Assembly (NCBI GenBank): GCA_021792795.1
Contig: JAJYUB010000009.1
Span: 29,359 to 93,358 of the forward strand
Length of the DNA: 64,000 nucleotides
Source: Acidobacteriota bacterium
Lineage (GTDB): Bacteria; Acidobacteriota; Terriglobia; Terriglobales; Acidobacteriaceae
Direction: 5' to 3'
Below, in pieces: positions 9,017-17,856 of this stretch (within the stretch, counting starts at the first letter, position 1; every line of letters starts with the position of its first letter). The position numbers and the translations under genes were made by a program. The notes below the pieces were generated by a model. The model was not told where the DNA came from. It worked only from the letters and a program-made list of their open reading frames with translations, and did not search any database.

Positions 9017-10072
9017 TCACCAGGAGTCGAATCGCGAGGGAGCAAATGTCTCCAGCGGCACATCGGGAGTTTCGCCCAGCATCGCCTGCGTCATCACGCG
9101 AGCGGTCACGGGAGCAAGCAGAATTCCGTCCCGATAATGTCCGGTGGCATGCCAGCAGTGTTCTCTTTTTGCAGCGCCCAGGATCGGCAGCCCATCCGGC
9201 GTGCCCGGCCGCAGTCCGATCCACCCGTCAGTTGGAGATGGAATCGTCGCTTCCGGCAAAAAACGCACTGCGGAATCCAGCATCGCCTTGATCTGCGGCT
9301 CGTGAACGGTCTCGTCAAACCCTGCGTGTTCGATGGTTGCGCCAACTGTCACACGGCCATCGCCGCGCGGAACCAGATACACTGCCGGCGTGCGTACCAC
9401 GCAACTCAGACGGCTCGGCTCGCACCGCAGGTTGGCCATGTGGCCCTTGACCGGCTCAACCGGAACACCGCCCCATCGCCGGCTGCCAGACCACGCTCCA
9501 CAGCAATTGACAAACATGCCCGCGGAGATCCGGTCCTGCCCTGTTTCCACTAGAACTCCGCCGGCTGTGGCTTCGACACCCAATACCTCTGTCGCCTCCA
9601 GCAAGATTCCGCCCGCTTCACGCACAGATGCTGGCAACGCCTCGCGCAAATCATTGGGATCGACGCTGCCCTCCTCCAGCCATTCAAAGCTGTGGCCGCT
9701 GGGATCGAGCCCTGGAGCAAGCTCGGCGATTTCCGCAGTCGTCGCCAAGGCATTCGATATGCGCCCTAGCTTCGGTTCCTGCAGCGTTCTGCGTGTGCGC
9801 ATCGCCACGCGTTGACCGGAAAGCGATTCAATGCGATCCAGATATTTCTGGTACAGCGCCCAGCTGCTGACACAGAGAGGCATCAGTTCCGGCGGATTCT
9901 GCGGATCGTTCACCGCCAGCATTCCTCCGGCGGCCCAAGAGGCGGAACTCATGGCCTGTCCGCGCTCCATCACTGTGACTGAAAGCCCGCGCTGTCGCAA
10001 TTCCAATGCCAGCGACAATCCGATGATGCCGGCACCCGCAATGGCAACATCGACCACAAATGTATTGTTCAT
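9017..10072 (-). CDS. thiO: FAD-dependent glycine oxidase-like protein (ThiO family)
   Basis: A 351-residue DAO-family flavoenzyme. It opens with the FAD-binding VVDVAIAGAGIIGLSLALEL (GxGxxG) and has SSASWAAGGML in the second FAD contact, VKGHMANLRCE, VYLVPRGDGRVTVGATIE, and the C-terminal WIGLRPGTPDGLPILG and ATGHYRDGILLAP of ThiO. ThiO oxidises glycine to iminoglycine for the thiazole ring of thiamine. No other thiamine gene and no TPP riboswitch is visible next to it, so a different amino-acid oxidase role remains possible. Confidence 0.82.
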   Translation of the reverse strand: MNNTFVVDVAIAGAGIIGLSLALELRQRGLSVTVMERGQAMSSASWAAGGMLAVNDPQNPPELMPLCVSSWALYQKYLDRIESLSGQRVAMRTRRTLQEPKLGRISNALATTAEIAELAPGLDPSGHSFEWLEEGSVDPNDLREALPASVREAGGILLEATEVLGVEATAGGVLVETGQDRISAGMFVNCCGAWSGSRRWGGVPVEPVKGHMANLRCEPSRLSCVVRTPAVYLVPRGDGRVTVGATIEHAGFDETVHEPQIKAMLDSAVRFLPEATIPSPTDGWIGLRPGTPDGLPILGAAKREHCWHATGHYRDGILLAPVTARVMTQAMLGETPDVPLETFAPSRFDSW

Positions 10073-10233
10073 GTCACCATTCTAGTTTCTTCCAGCCGGC
10101 TGGCCCTGTGCCGGTCATCACTGTACCAGCACGTAGACTACCCGCCAATGCGAAAAATTGACAACGTTTGTCATTCCCTTGCCGCCCGCTCCCATGTCCC
10201 AAAACTATATCGTCGCTCCCAGCAATGGCAGAT

Positions 10234-11988
10234 CTATTCGTCGCGCAGAAGGGAACCTTGGATGTCCGCTAGATTTGCTTTCTTGCGGTAGCCGACCGTC
10301 GGGTCGAGCAGAGGCAGATGTGGTTTCTTGCCCTTCAGAATGTCTTCAACCGTCAGAATTTGAACGAGAGGATAACGGTTACCGTGCATTTCGACGGTCC
10401 CGGCCGATGCCGCGTCCGCCTTCATCCCCGTTGTTGGCGGATAGAGCGCGACCAATACGCCGAACCCAAGCGATGAGGCTTCTTCCCGCTTTGCCACAGC
10501 CTTAAGAGAGCGGATGTCGTCAGCTTTTAGCTTTCCGCTCTTAACTGAGACCACCGCAAATTTAGCGGTTTTTCCGTCCGGCCTGAAGGCAATACGGCCA
10601 TCTACGCCTTTGTCCGCACCCTTCTTGTCGTTCGGGATTCCATCAAGTTTAGCCACCGCCCAAATCTCGAACGCTTTTCTGTCCCCGCTGTCCTCTGCCT
10701 CCGCCATCATGCGAGCGCCCTCAAGCGTTGTCGGCAGACCTTTAATCTCGTAATCAACGCCAACCTTAAGGTGCGGGAAAGCCCCTTCCAGTCGTTGCCG
10801 CCGAACCAATTCAATTGCGAACGGGGAAATGTCGATACCGATCCATCGGCGCGCAAGCATCTGCGCTGCCGCAATCGTTGTGCCGCAACCACAGAAAGGG
10901 TCTAACACGAGTTCGCCAGGCCGACTTGATGCATTGATGATGTGTTTTAAAATCCCAACAGGTTTTTGCGTTGGGTAGCCTAGTCGTTCCGCATCCTGTG
11001 TCCCTAGCCAACGTACATCAGCATCTATTCCTAAATCTGTACCGAACACAGTCCCCTCTGTATACGGCTGAAACGCCCAAATGTCAGGAGCGGCGGGGCC
11101 GTCGCTTGGCGAAATTGTAAGTTGGTACATAGGCCACGCCTCCCCTTCAGTTATCGTGATGAATCCCTTTCCAAAGAGCAGATCGAGTTTTTGGTGTTGA
11201 GTTAATCCCTTGGGGTCGATTCCGACTTCTTCCCATATCTTGCCTGGAATGGCCCAATGCCTGCCTTTGGCTGTCGGGTCGAAGCCGCGCCAAGGCTGGC
11301 CAGACTCGCCCCTCCGGGTGCCTGAGCCAGTCAGCACATTCCCGTAATAGTCCGTCTTGTAGGTACCATCCTCGCCTTCGATGAAATGTTCTCTGACGTG
11401 ACCGAGCATATATGGGCGACGAGGACTGTTCCATGTATACTCATCGCTTTTTGTGTAAAAGAGTAGGACATCGTGGATGGGTGCCCAGCGTTTCATTCTG
11501 TTATGAGAACCTGTTCTCCGCCATATGATTTCGCTCCGAAAGTTCGTAGGCAAAAACACCGCATCCATTAACATCTTCAGGTAGTGGCTGGCTGTCGGGT
11601 CGCAGTGCAAATATGCTGAGCCGGTTGGCTTTAGAACTCGGTGAATTTCGATCAAGCGCATCGCCATATTCACCAGATAAGCTAGCATCGGAGTTCGCGC
11701 TAAACTGCCATGCAGGGCGTTGACGAAATTTATCAGAGTGACGTTGGAAGCATTCTGCAATTCGTCATATGTCGTTTGCGCGGCAGCATCCCATGTCCAT
11801 GTGTCTTTGAAAGCTGTTAGCTGTGCTTCGTCGGCTTTCAAACCGTCAGCTTTGAAAAGCAAATTGTAGTCGAAGTCCGATTTGAATGGCGGATCGAGAT
11901 AAACGATATCGACCGACTCAGTGGCGATCCTCTCACGCATGACCGGCAGATTATCGCCATAGAGAAGACTATTGTTCATTCGTTCCAT
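10234..11988 (-). CDS. Beta-class DNA methyltransferase fused to a PD-(D/E)XK-like C-terminal domain
   Basis: A 584-residue protein. Catalytic motif IV (YLDPPFKSDFDYN, residues 30-42) comes before the SAM-binding motif I (VLDPFCGCGTT, 361-371), the order of beta-class amino methyltransferases (N6-adenine or N4-cytosine). Residues about 130-330 form the likely target-recognition region. A C-terminal extension has GADKGVDGRI (457-466), FAVVSVKSGK (477-486) and DIRSLKAVAKREEASSLG, the pattern of Mrr/PD-(D/E)XK nuclease-like domains, with Ser where Glu/Gln is usual before the x-Lys. No separate restriction, specificity or control gene is adjacent. By eye its base composition is less GC-rich than its neighbours, suggesting horizontal transfer. 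Confidence 0.9.
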   Translation of the reverse strand: MERMNNSLLYGDNLPVMRERIATESVDIVYLDPPFKSDFDYNLLFKADGLKADEAQLTAFKDTWTWDAAAQTTYDELQNASNVTLINFVNALHGSLARTPMLAYLVNMAMRLIEIHRVLKPTGSAYLHCDPTASHYLKMLMDAVFLPTNFRSEIIWRRTGSHNRMKRWAPIHDVLLFYTKSDEYTWNSPRRPYMLGHVREHFIEGEDGTYKTDYYGNVLTGSGTRRGESGQPWRGFDPTAKGRHWAIPGKIWEEVGIDPKGLTQHQKLDLLFGKGFITITEGEAWPMYQLTISPSDGPAAPDIWAFQPYTEGTVFGTDLGIDADVRWLGTQDAERLGYPTQKPVGILKHIINASSRPGELVLDPFCGCGTTIAAAQMLARRWIGIDISPFAIELVRRQRLEGAFPHLKVGVDYEIKGLPTTLEGARMMAEAEDSGDRKAFEIWAVAKLDGIPNDKKGADKGVDGRIAFRPDGKTAKFAVVSVKSGKLKADDIRSLKAVAKREEASSLGFGVLVALYPPTTGMKADAASAGTVEMHGNRYPLVQILTVEDILKGKKPHLPLLDPTVGYRKKANLADIQGSLLRDE

Positions 11989-12028
11989 CCCAATATTTCA
12001 TTGTTCCCCTTCACCTTAGCTTTCATCT

Positions 12029-12682
12029 TCATCGGGTGACGATCACTTCGCGGGTGTTATCTCTCGCCAACAGAAAACGGCATGAACTCATTTCCTGGAA
12101 CAGGGCCTCAATCTGGCGATTCTGATAGTTCCGCAGCACAGGATGGATCAGTCCCTGTTGTGTCTCGACCGTATCGCCATCCATCACGTGATACCGGCAA
12201 AACACAGTCTCCGGCCCGGTCATTCGAGAATGGAAAAACGCCAGGCCCTGACCGTGCTCGCGCATCGCAAATTTCAGTTTTCTCAGAATCGCATCCGCCA
12301 GCGGAGCAGGGATGTAGTCGAGTGCGTCCCATAAAAGAACGATGTCGAATTCGCGATTGCCAAAATCCATATGCCGCGCCAGGAAACCCTCCACGTCATA
12401 TCCGGGCGGTTCATTTTCTTGCGCCGGCAACAGCCATTCTGGCTTGACAGCCTCTTCCACCAAATCTGCCATGTAGACGCTATGACCCAGATTGGTCAAG
12501 AAATTGATGTTGTTCGGGGAAGTGGGGCCAATATCCAGCACGCACAACCCCTGGTCCGTCTTGAGACGAGCGAGAATCTGCATCCACGCGCTGGAATGCC
12601 GGGGAACGCGAGAACCTGCCCCCCGGTTACCCTGGCTTCCTTGCTCTTTGTGCCCTGCGACACGTTGAAACAGTGGGCTCAT
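12029..12682 (-). CDS. Class I SAM-dependent methyltransferase-like protein
   Basis: A 217-residue protein with a Rossmann methyltransferase core: LCVLDIGPTSPNNINFLTNLG (motif I region, Gly-poor), VYMADLVEE (acidic end of strand 2), and FDIVLLWDALDYIPAPLADAIL (motif IV/post). The partner substrate is unknown. The open frame begins at 12727, but ATG 12682 is preceded by AGGAGATGAGGTCAAG, giving two possible ribosome-binding sites, so I prefer it. It is divergent from the secreted protein downstream on the + strand. The first glycine-rich motif is weak (GPTSPN), so catalytic competence is not certain. Confidence 0.7.
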   Translation of the reverse strand: MSPLFQRVAGHKEQGSQGNRGAGSRVPRHSSAWMQILARLKTDQGLCVLDIGPTSPNNINFLTNLGHSVYMADLVEEAVKPEWLLPAQENEPPGYDVEGFLARHMDFGNREFDIVLLWDALDYIPAPLADAILRKLKFAMREHGQGLAFFHSRMTGPETVFCRYHVMDGDTVETQQGLIHPVLRNYQNRQIEALFQEMSSCRFLLARDNTREVIVTR

Positions 12683-12832
12683 CTTGACCTCATCTCCTTC
12701 CCATCCGCAACTAGAGTCCGTTTGCAATCTCGACGACTGACATCCGCGGAATTTCGATATCGAGTCGCGGCGGACACATTCGTTCTCGGCTCATTTGTTT
12801 CCAATGTATATCGTAAACTGTCACTAGCAGAG

Positions 12833-13864
12833 GTGATATTGCGCTTGAGGATTGCCGACCGCGGTGAAACCGCGCCTTTACCTGCTACCGGGCTGCGATC
12901 GGAGCTTCGTACGCTGCTCTGTGTCGGATTTCGGCCCATCTGGTCCACACTGCAACACCGCGCTCGGCGACAACCTTCTCTACTGTGGCTGCTTTCCTTC
13001 GCATTGACGCTTTGTCCCCCCTTCACCGGAGCTTCGTCGGGGGCCAAGGCGAAGTTCACGAGCGCTTCCGCGTGGAACCTGGCGAAATCCGATCCACGCG
13101 CACTGGTACAAGCTGCGCTTGAAACTGAAATCGACAATTCCTACGGCCATCGTCCTCCGGTGCGATATTTGCTCAGAAAAATAACCAGAAATACCGACAC
13201 CACCAAGCAAATCGTGGAAACCCGCGACGGTGGGGTGGCACGCCTGATCGCCATTCACGATCAGCCTCTGACCCCGTCGCAGACGCAGGCAGAGGTACAA
13301 CGTTTGCAGGACCTCGTCTCCGATCCAGCGGCGCAGCAGCACCGCAAGCGCAACGAAGAGCGCGATGCAGCGCGGTTGGTGGGAGTGATGCGCCTGCTGC
13401 CGGCAGCCTTCTTGAACCAGTATGTGGGGCCTGTGCAGACGCCGAATGGCGTGGCGATACGCCTGACCTTTGCCCCGAATCCGAGCTTTTCCCCTTCCAC
13501 TTTGGAATCCCGCATTTTGACCGGAATCGAGGGGGAAATATGGATCGACCCAACGGATTTGCGAGTGGTCCGGATCGAAGGTCATCTTTTTCGAAAGGTT
13601 GATTATGGCTGGGGGATCCTGGGCATTCTCTATCCTGGGGGGACCATCGTCATCGACCAAGCCAGGACGCCAGACTGCGGCTGGCAGCTTACACATCTCA
13701 ACTTGAATATGAACGGAAAGGCGCTCATGCTCAAGCCGCTGCATGTCGTGGTGGACGAAACCGCGACGGACTACCATTCCGTGCCCGCCGGATGGAGATA
13801 TACCGATGCAGTTCAATGGCTGCTTCACATGCAGGAATTGCCGACGGCGAAAGTCGATCCGTAG
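12833..13864 (+). CDS. Secreted/periplasmic protein of unknown function
   Basis: The reading frame is open far upstream (from 12371), but the first part overlaps the divergent methyltransferase gene, so the true start lies later. No ATG is available before the hydrophobic signal-like stretch (PSLLWLLSFALTLCPPFTGASS); GTG 12833 is my best guess and is uncertain. The mature part (~270 residues) is rich in beta-like segments: VRYLLRKITRNTDTTKQIVETRDGGVARL, then NGVAIRLTFAPNPSF and a repeated beta pattern EGEIWIDPTDLRVVRIEGHLF typical of LolA/outer-membrane-lipoprotein-sorting-like folds seen in Acidobacteria. I do not recognise a named family; the fold suggestion is inference. Confidence 0.6.
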   Translation: MILRLRIADRGETAPLPATGLRSELRTLLCVGFRPIWSTLQHRARRQPSLLWLLSFALTLCPPFTGASSGAKAKFTSASAWNLAKSDPRALVQAALETEIDNSYGHRPPVRYLLRKITRNTDTTKQIVETRDGGVARLIAIHDQPLTPSQTQAEVQRLQDLVSDPAAQQHRKRNEERDAARLVGVMRLLPAAFLNQYVGPVQTPNGVAIRLTFAPNPSFSPSTLESRILTGIEGEIWIDPTDLRVVRIEGHLFRKVDYGWGILGILYPGGTIVIDQARTPDCGWQLTHLNLNMNGKALMLKPLHVVVDETATDYHSVPAGWRYTDAVQWLLHMQELPTAKVDP

Positions 13865-13916
13865 AGACCACTCTAGGAGCCGTCAATGGCTTCCGCCGCG
13901 ACGCAGCGGGTTAGAA

Positions 13917-15119
13917 TCAGGCCCGCGCTTTGATCGGTCCCGTCGGCTCGGCATGCGCCTTGTTTCGCGCGTGAAAGCGTTCACTGCGGACGGTCAGTTT
14001 CTCGACGCGGTCGCGCTTCACATCAAATCCACGACCGGCAATTTGCGGAACGCCGATCTCCCCGTTTGGCGAAACTTCCACTGCGGGCTCAATGATGTCT
14101 TCCTCCCAGTAACGGGCAGACGCGGAAATGTCGCCGGGCAAAGTGAAATTCTGCAGTGAGGAAAGCGCGATGTTGTGGGCGCGTCCGATCCCCGTCTCCA
14201 GCATCCCCCCGCACCAGGCCGGAATTCCGCGCTCCGCAGTCACATTGTGGACGCGGATCGCCTCGCTGAACCCGCCGACACGCCCCAATTTAATATTGAC
14301 GATGCGGCAGGATTCCATTTCAATGGCTGCCAACGCATCGCGCCGGTTGCGAATCGATTCATCCAGGCAGATCGACGTTTCCAATTGGCGTTGCAGTAGG
14401 GAGTGAAAATAGAAGTCGTTGTGCCAGAGCGGCTGCTCAATCATCAACATATTGAAGACGTCGAAGGAACGCAGAAGCTCCTGATCTTTTAATCGATATG
14501 AGCCATTCGCATCGCAGCTCAAAACGATGTTCGGCCACCGTGTACGGACCGCCTCAAACATCTGCACATCGTGGCCCGGTTTGCACTTCAGCTTGATGCG
14601 CCGGTAGCCAGCGGCCAATTCCTTTTCAACAACGTCCATCAGCTTTTCGGTCGAAGATTGAATGCCCAGCGACACTCCGCATGGAATCTTTTTTCGCACC
14701 CCGCCCAGAAGCTCCCACAATGGGATCCCGAGTTGCTGGCTCTCCGCGTCCCAAACAGCGTTTTCCAGCGCGGCCTTGGCCATCCGGTTTCCGCGCACGT
14801 GGCTCAGGGCCTTCGGGCACGATCCAGCCGAATCAATTTCCGTATGAAGCAACGCAGGAATCAGTTCGTTGGCGAGCATCAGCCATGCCGTATCGGTACA
14901 CTCCCCGCTAAAGCTGGGATGCTCTCCCGCCGTGCATTCTCCCCAACCCGTCACTCCCTCGGACTGCACTTCCACCAGCAGAATGCGTCGCTCGGTAGTA
15001 CACCCAAAACTCGTTTCAAACGGCTGCAGCAGCGGCATGCGTATTTCGCGTAAGACGACACTTTCAATCTTCACAACGCCCCCAAATTCGAGACCGATGG
15101 CAACGGTCTCATACTTCAC
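13917..15119 (-). CDS. menC: Enolase-superfamily racemase/OSB synthase (MenC/NSAR type)
   Basis: A 400-residue enolase-superfamily enzyme. Active-site residues are in place: Lys176/Lys178 in RIKLKCKPG, metal ligands Asp203 (SCDANG), Glu228 (MIEQPL) and Asp253 (CLDES), and the base Lys277 in NIKLGRVGG. The C-terminal GGMLETGIGRA is typical of the o-succinylbenzoate synthase / N-succinylamino acid racemase group. No other menaquinone gene is near; instead the preceding gene is a COG3375-type GNAT, a pairing known for N-succinylamino acid racemase pathways that convert D- to L-amino acids. The start at 15119 is GTG; a second GTG about 15 codons later is also possible. The specific substrate is inference. 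Confidence 0.85.
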   Translation of the reverse strand: MKYETVAIGLEFGGVVKIESVVLREIRMPLLQPFETSFGCTTERRILLVEVQSEGVTGWGECTAGEHPSFSGECTDTAWLMLANELIPALLHTEIDSAGSCPKALSHVRGNRMAKAALENAVWDAESQQLGIPLWELLGGVRKKIPCGVSLGIQSSTEKLMDVVEKELAAGYRRIKLKCKPGHDVQMFEAVRTRWPNIVLSCDANGSYRLKDQELLRSFDVFNMLMIEQPLWHNDFYFHSLLQRQLETSICLDESIRNRRDALAAIEMESCRIVNIKLGRVGGFSEAIRVHNVTAERGIPAWCGGMLETGIGRAHNIALSSLQNFTLPGDISASARYWEEDIIEPAVEVSPNGEIGVPQIAGRGFDVKRDRVEKLTVRSERFHARNKAHAEPTGPIKARA

Positions 15120-15154
15120 TGCGAACCCTTCGCTTGCCTATTTCTTTGGCCATC

Positions 15155-15940
15155 CTAGTGTTTTTCATTCCAGTGGCCAAGCTGATAGCGAGCCGAGTCG
15201 CCAGACAACTTCTGAAACCGTAACACGGTGAGCCCGGACGAAAACGCCGTGCAAAATTCACGCCTAAGCTTCACTAGTGATTCTAACGCTAAAGTGGGGA
15301 GTGGATGGAGTGTACCACTGGACCCGGCGTGCGTATCTGTAACAGTGATAGTTTCGTTTATGTGTGCATTTGGCAGACCGTCCCCTGCGATGAGTGACCG
15401 TACTCGTTCGGAGTTCAACCACCACTCGGCATGCAACCGATCGGTGGGGAGATTGCCATGCAATGGCGACGTGGAAGCGCCATAAAAATCAACCGTATAT
15501 CGACGAGCGATTGCGCCCAGCTTTTCAATGTTGAAAAATGCGTTTTTAAGCTCCAGCGGATCGAATGTCCATTCAATCAACTCTATTCCACGCGCCAGCG
15601 CGTCCTCTCTTTGCGCCATTTTTAACATTCTTCCGATTCCATGATTGCGATATTCCGGCGCAACCGCCAGCATGTGGGAATGGAAATACGGCCGGCCATC
15701 GCGCAGACCGGGAATAGCCAACGCATAGCCAACCAGGCTCTCTCCAGCCCATGCGCCCAATACCTGGCCGCCGACCGCGTTGGCAACCGCGAACATTCTG
15801 CGCGGAACAATATCCAGATCGCGAAACTGCCAGACTGACTGCTGCAACTGGACACAGGCTTCCATCTCCGGAATGGAAACGATTTTGCGGACTTCAATCT
15901 TCTCAACCGCATTACTCACTGGCAGGTCCCTTTCGTTCAT
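15155..15940 (-). CDS. COG3375-type GNAT acyltransferase
   Basis: A 261-residue protein with an N-terminal GNAT core: MEACVQLQQSVWQF, YFHSHMLAVAPEYRNHGIGRMLKMAQREDA (acyl-CoA-binding R/Q-x-x-G-x-G/A equivalent, RNHGIG) and the COG3375 hallmark EWTFDPLELKNAFFNIEKLGA. The C-terminal third (LPTDRLHAEWWLNSERV) is also characteristic. In other bacteria this family N-succinylates D-amino acids next to an N-succinylamino acid racemase, which fits the enolase-superfamily gene 35 bases downstream. I take ATG 15940 as start; it overlaps the mazG end by 29 bases. An internal GTG inside the mazG stop (GTGAGTAA) is an alternative. Confidence 0.8.
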   Translation of the reverse strand: MNERDLPVSNAVEKIEVRKIVSIPEMEACVQLQQSVWQFRDLDIVPRRMFAVANAVGGQVLGAWAGESLVGYALAIPGLRDGRPYFHSHMLAVAPEYRNHGIGRMLKMAQREDALARGIELIEWTFDPLELKNAFFNIEKLGAIARRYTVDFYGASTSPLHGNLPTDRLHAEWWLNSERVRSLIAGDGLPNAHINETITVTDTHAGSSGTLHPLPTLALESLVKLRREFCTAFSSGLTVLRFQKLSGDSARYQLGHWNEKH

Positions 15941-16805
15941 TCGTTTTCGCACGGTCCCAAAGTTTCTCCAATTCTGCCGGCCCAAGTTCGACCATCGACG
16001 GCGCCACCGAAGAGGAAGACTCCATGGCGGCGAATCTTCGCCGAAATTTTGCATTCGACGCGCGCAGAGCAAACTCCGATTGCACACCTAACTTGCGCGC
16101 CAAATTGACGACTGTGAATAGCACGTCGCCCATCTCATCCTCTTGCGCCTTCTTTTCGCCAGAAGCGATCGCAAGTCGCAGTTCGTCCAACTCTTCCTGC
16201 AGCTTGTCGAACACTGGCGCGGCATCGCTCCAATCAAAACCGACCGAGGCTGCCTTGCTTCCCAGCTTGCTGGCCTCCATTAACGCCGGTAGAGATCGCG
16301 GCACCTGGTCCAGCATCGAAGTGCCGCGCGCATTGGGCGCATTCGCGCGTTCAGACCTTTTGATCTCTTCCCAACTTTGCAGCACTTGCGCCGAGGTCTC
16401 CACTCTCTCTCGATTCGCAAATACGTGTGGGTGACGACGAATCAATTTTTCCTTCAGATTGTCCGTCACATCCTGCAACGTGAATAGCTTCTCTTCCTGC
16501 GCCATCTCCGCATAAAAAAGCACCTGCAGCAAAAGATCTCCCAGCTCGTCCTTCAGGCCGGCCCAGTCCTTGCGCTCAATGGCGTCGAGAACTTCGTAGG
16601 TCTCTTCCAGCGTGTACCGGCGGATGGAATCGAAGGTCTGTTCGCGGTCCCATGGACAGCCGTCCGGCCCACGAAGCTGGGCCATGATCGCCACCGCACG
16701 CGCGAAAGATTCCTCCAGCAATTTTGGCTGCGACGAAGCAGCCGCCGGACCCGATGGGGCCTCTGGGTTGGAGGAAGTATTGGATGTTTGGTTCATGTTC
16801 CACAT
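15912..16805 (-). CDS. mazG: Nucleoside triphosphate pyrophosphohydrolase MazG
   Basis: Hydrolyses (d)NTPs to monophosphates and pyrophosphate, a house-cleaning role in the cytoplasm. Two MazG domains are visible: the first with GPDGCPWDREQTFDSIRRY, EETYEVLDAIE and DELGDLLLQV (EExxE...ExxD metal ligands), the second with EELDELRLAI and DEMGDVLFTVVNLAR. A Ser/Pro/Ala-rich ~25-residue N-terminal extension precedes the first domain. Length (~297 residues) fits the two-domain E. coli type. It heads a minus-strand run mazG-GNAT-menC and is divergent from the prepilin peptidase. Confidence 0.95.
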   Translation of the reverse strand: MWNMNQTSNTSSNPEAPSGPAAASSQPKLLEESFARAVAIMAQLRGPDGCPWDREQTFDSIRRYTLEETYEVLDAIERKDWAGLKDELGDLLLQVLFYAEMAQEEKLFTLQDVTDNLKEKLIRRHPHVFANRERVETSAQVLQSWEEIKRSERANAPNARGTSMLDQVPRSLPALMEASKLGSKAASVGFDWSDAAPVFDKLQEELDELRLAIASGEKKAQEDEMGDVLFTVVNLARKLGVQSEFALRASNAKFRRRFAAMESSSSVAPSMVELGPAELEKLWDRAKTNERKGPASE

Positions 16806-16864
16806 CTTAGACTGGTCTGGTGGATGATAGAAGATTGCTGCCCCACTGCGTATACTGCGGCTGC

Positions 16865-17671
16865 GTGTCTCTTTTCTCTTCCATTCCCGTTTGGGCGCTA
16901 ATCACGGCGGCCGTTATCGCCGGCTTGACGTTTGGCAGCTTTCTAAATGTCTGCATCGTTCGTCTTCCTGCCCATCAGTCGATCGTGACGCCCGCTTCGC
17001 ATTGCCTCCACTGTGGCACGCCGATCCGCGCGCGTGACAATGTCCCAGTCATCAGCTGGGTCTGGCTGCGAGGCCGCTGCCGTGCCTGCACAGTCGGTAT
17101 TTCCATCCAGTATCCGCTGGTCGAACTCAGCACCGTAGCTCTGTTTGTGGCCTGCGTTGTACATACCGGCGCGACATGGCAAACACTGGTCGATGCGGTC
17201 GCCTGCTTTCTTTTACTTGGCCTTGCTGTTATGGATTGGCAAACCATGCTGTTACCCGACGCCTTTACCTTGACCGGCATCGGAGCTGCCTTTTTGCTGA
17301 AAGTTTTTGCTCCTGGAAATCGGTTTCGCTTGCGCGTTGCAATCCAAACGCTGGAAGCTGCGGCCATAGCTGCAGCTCTACTGCTGCTGGTTTGGGTGCT
17401 CTATCGCGTCGTGCGCCGCCGCCAGGGGATGGGATTGGGCGACGTGAAACTGCTGGCAATGGTCGCCGCCTTCATGGGCCTGCCTGTTGCCCTGTTCGCC
17501 TACTTTGTCGGAGTGCTGGCCGCCGCGTTGTTTGCCATCGTGCTGCTGGCGCAACGTAAGGTTCGCGGTTCCGATCGCATTCCTTTTGGCAGCTTTCTTG
17601 CCGCGGCGGGAATCCTTGCCATTTTTCTTGGAAAATCCGCGATCGCCTGGTACCTTTCGATGTTTCATTAA
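16865..17671 (+). CDS. pilD: Type IV prepilin peptidase / N-methyltransferase
   Basis: Inner-membrane aspartic protease that cleaves prepilin leaders and usually methylates the new N-terminus. The N-terminal methylase region shows GSFLNVCIVRLP and two CxxC pairs (CLHCGTPI and CRACTVG), which bind zinc. The catalytic aspartates are in MDWQTMLLPD and GMGLGDVKLLA (GxGD). About eight hydrophobic segments fit the family. The frame is open from GTG 16820; I chose GTG 16865, which puts the first membrane helix near the N-terminus as in PilD proteins, but the start is not certain. No pilin genes are in the window. Confidence 0.92.
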   Translation: MSLFSSIPVWALITAAVIAGLTFGSFLNVCIVRLPAHQSIVTPASHCLHCGTPIRARDNVPVISWVWLRGRCRACTVGISIQYPLVELSTVALFVACVVHTGATWQTLVDAVACFLLLGLAVMDWQTMLLPDAFTLTGIGAAFLLKVFAPGNRFRLRVAIQTLEAAAIAAALLLLVWVLYRVVRRRQGMGLGDVKLLAMVAAFMGLPVALFAYFVGVLAAALFAIVLLAQRKVRGSDRIPFGSFLAAAGILAIFLGKSAIAWYLSMFH

Positions 17672-17709
17672 AGCGGATTTACAGCTTGTACAGTTATTTG
17701 GGGTCGAGA

Positions 17710-17820
17710 GTCATTCTGAACGGAGGTTGCACGGCAACCGAAGTGAAGAATCCAGAGGCTATCCGCATCGCAAACGCTGCCATTACCCTTTGGATTCTTC
17801 GCTGCGCCCAGATTGACCCC
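17710..17820. repeat. REP-like interspersed repeat with inverted arms
   Basis: Intergenic sequence between two convergent genes. It begins GTCATTCTGAACGGAGG and contains GAAGAATCCAGAG (17745-17757), repeated in inverted form as CTTTGGATTCTTC (17788-17800) with one mismatch. The wording (GTCATTCTGA... GAAGAATC) matches a type of short interspersed palindromic repeat often seen between genes in bacterial genomes. It can fold into a long hairpin and may act as a terminator between pilD and the TPR gene. Confidence 0.6.
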
Positions 17821-17856
17821 TCTCATTTCGATTACAGAATCTGTAACCGCTACAGT

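Noticed and set aside
10073..10233. TPP riboswitch upstream of thiO
   Set aside because: No CUGAGA or GAUCUGGAUAAUGCC-like elements are present.
12371..12832. Upstream extension of the secreted-protein frame
   Set aside because: Overlaps the divergent methyltransferase gene, and contains no signal peptide or conserved pattern before ~12960.
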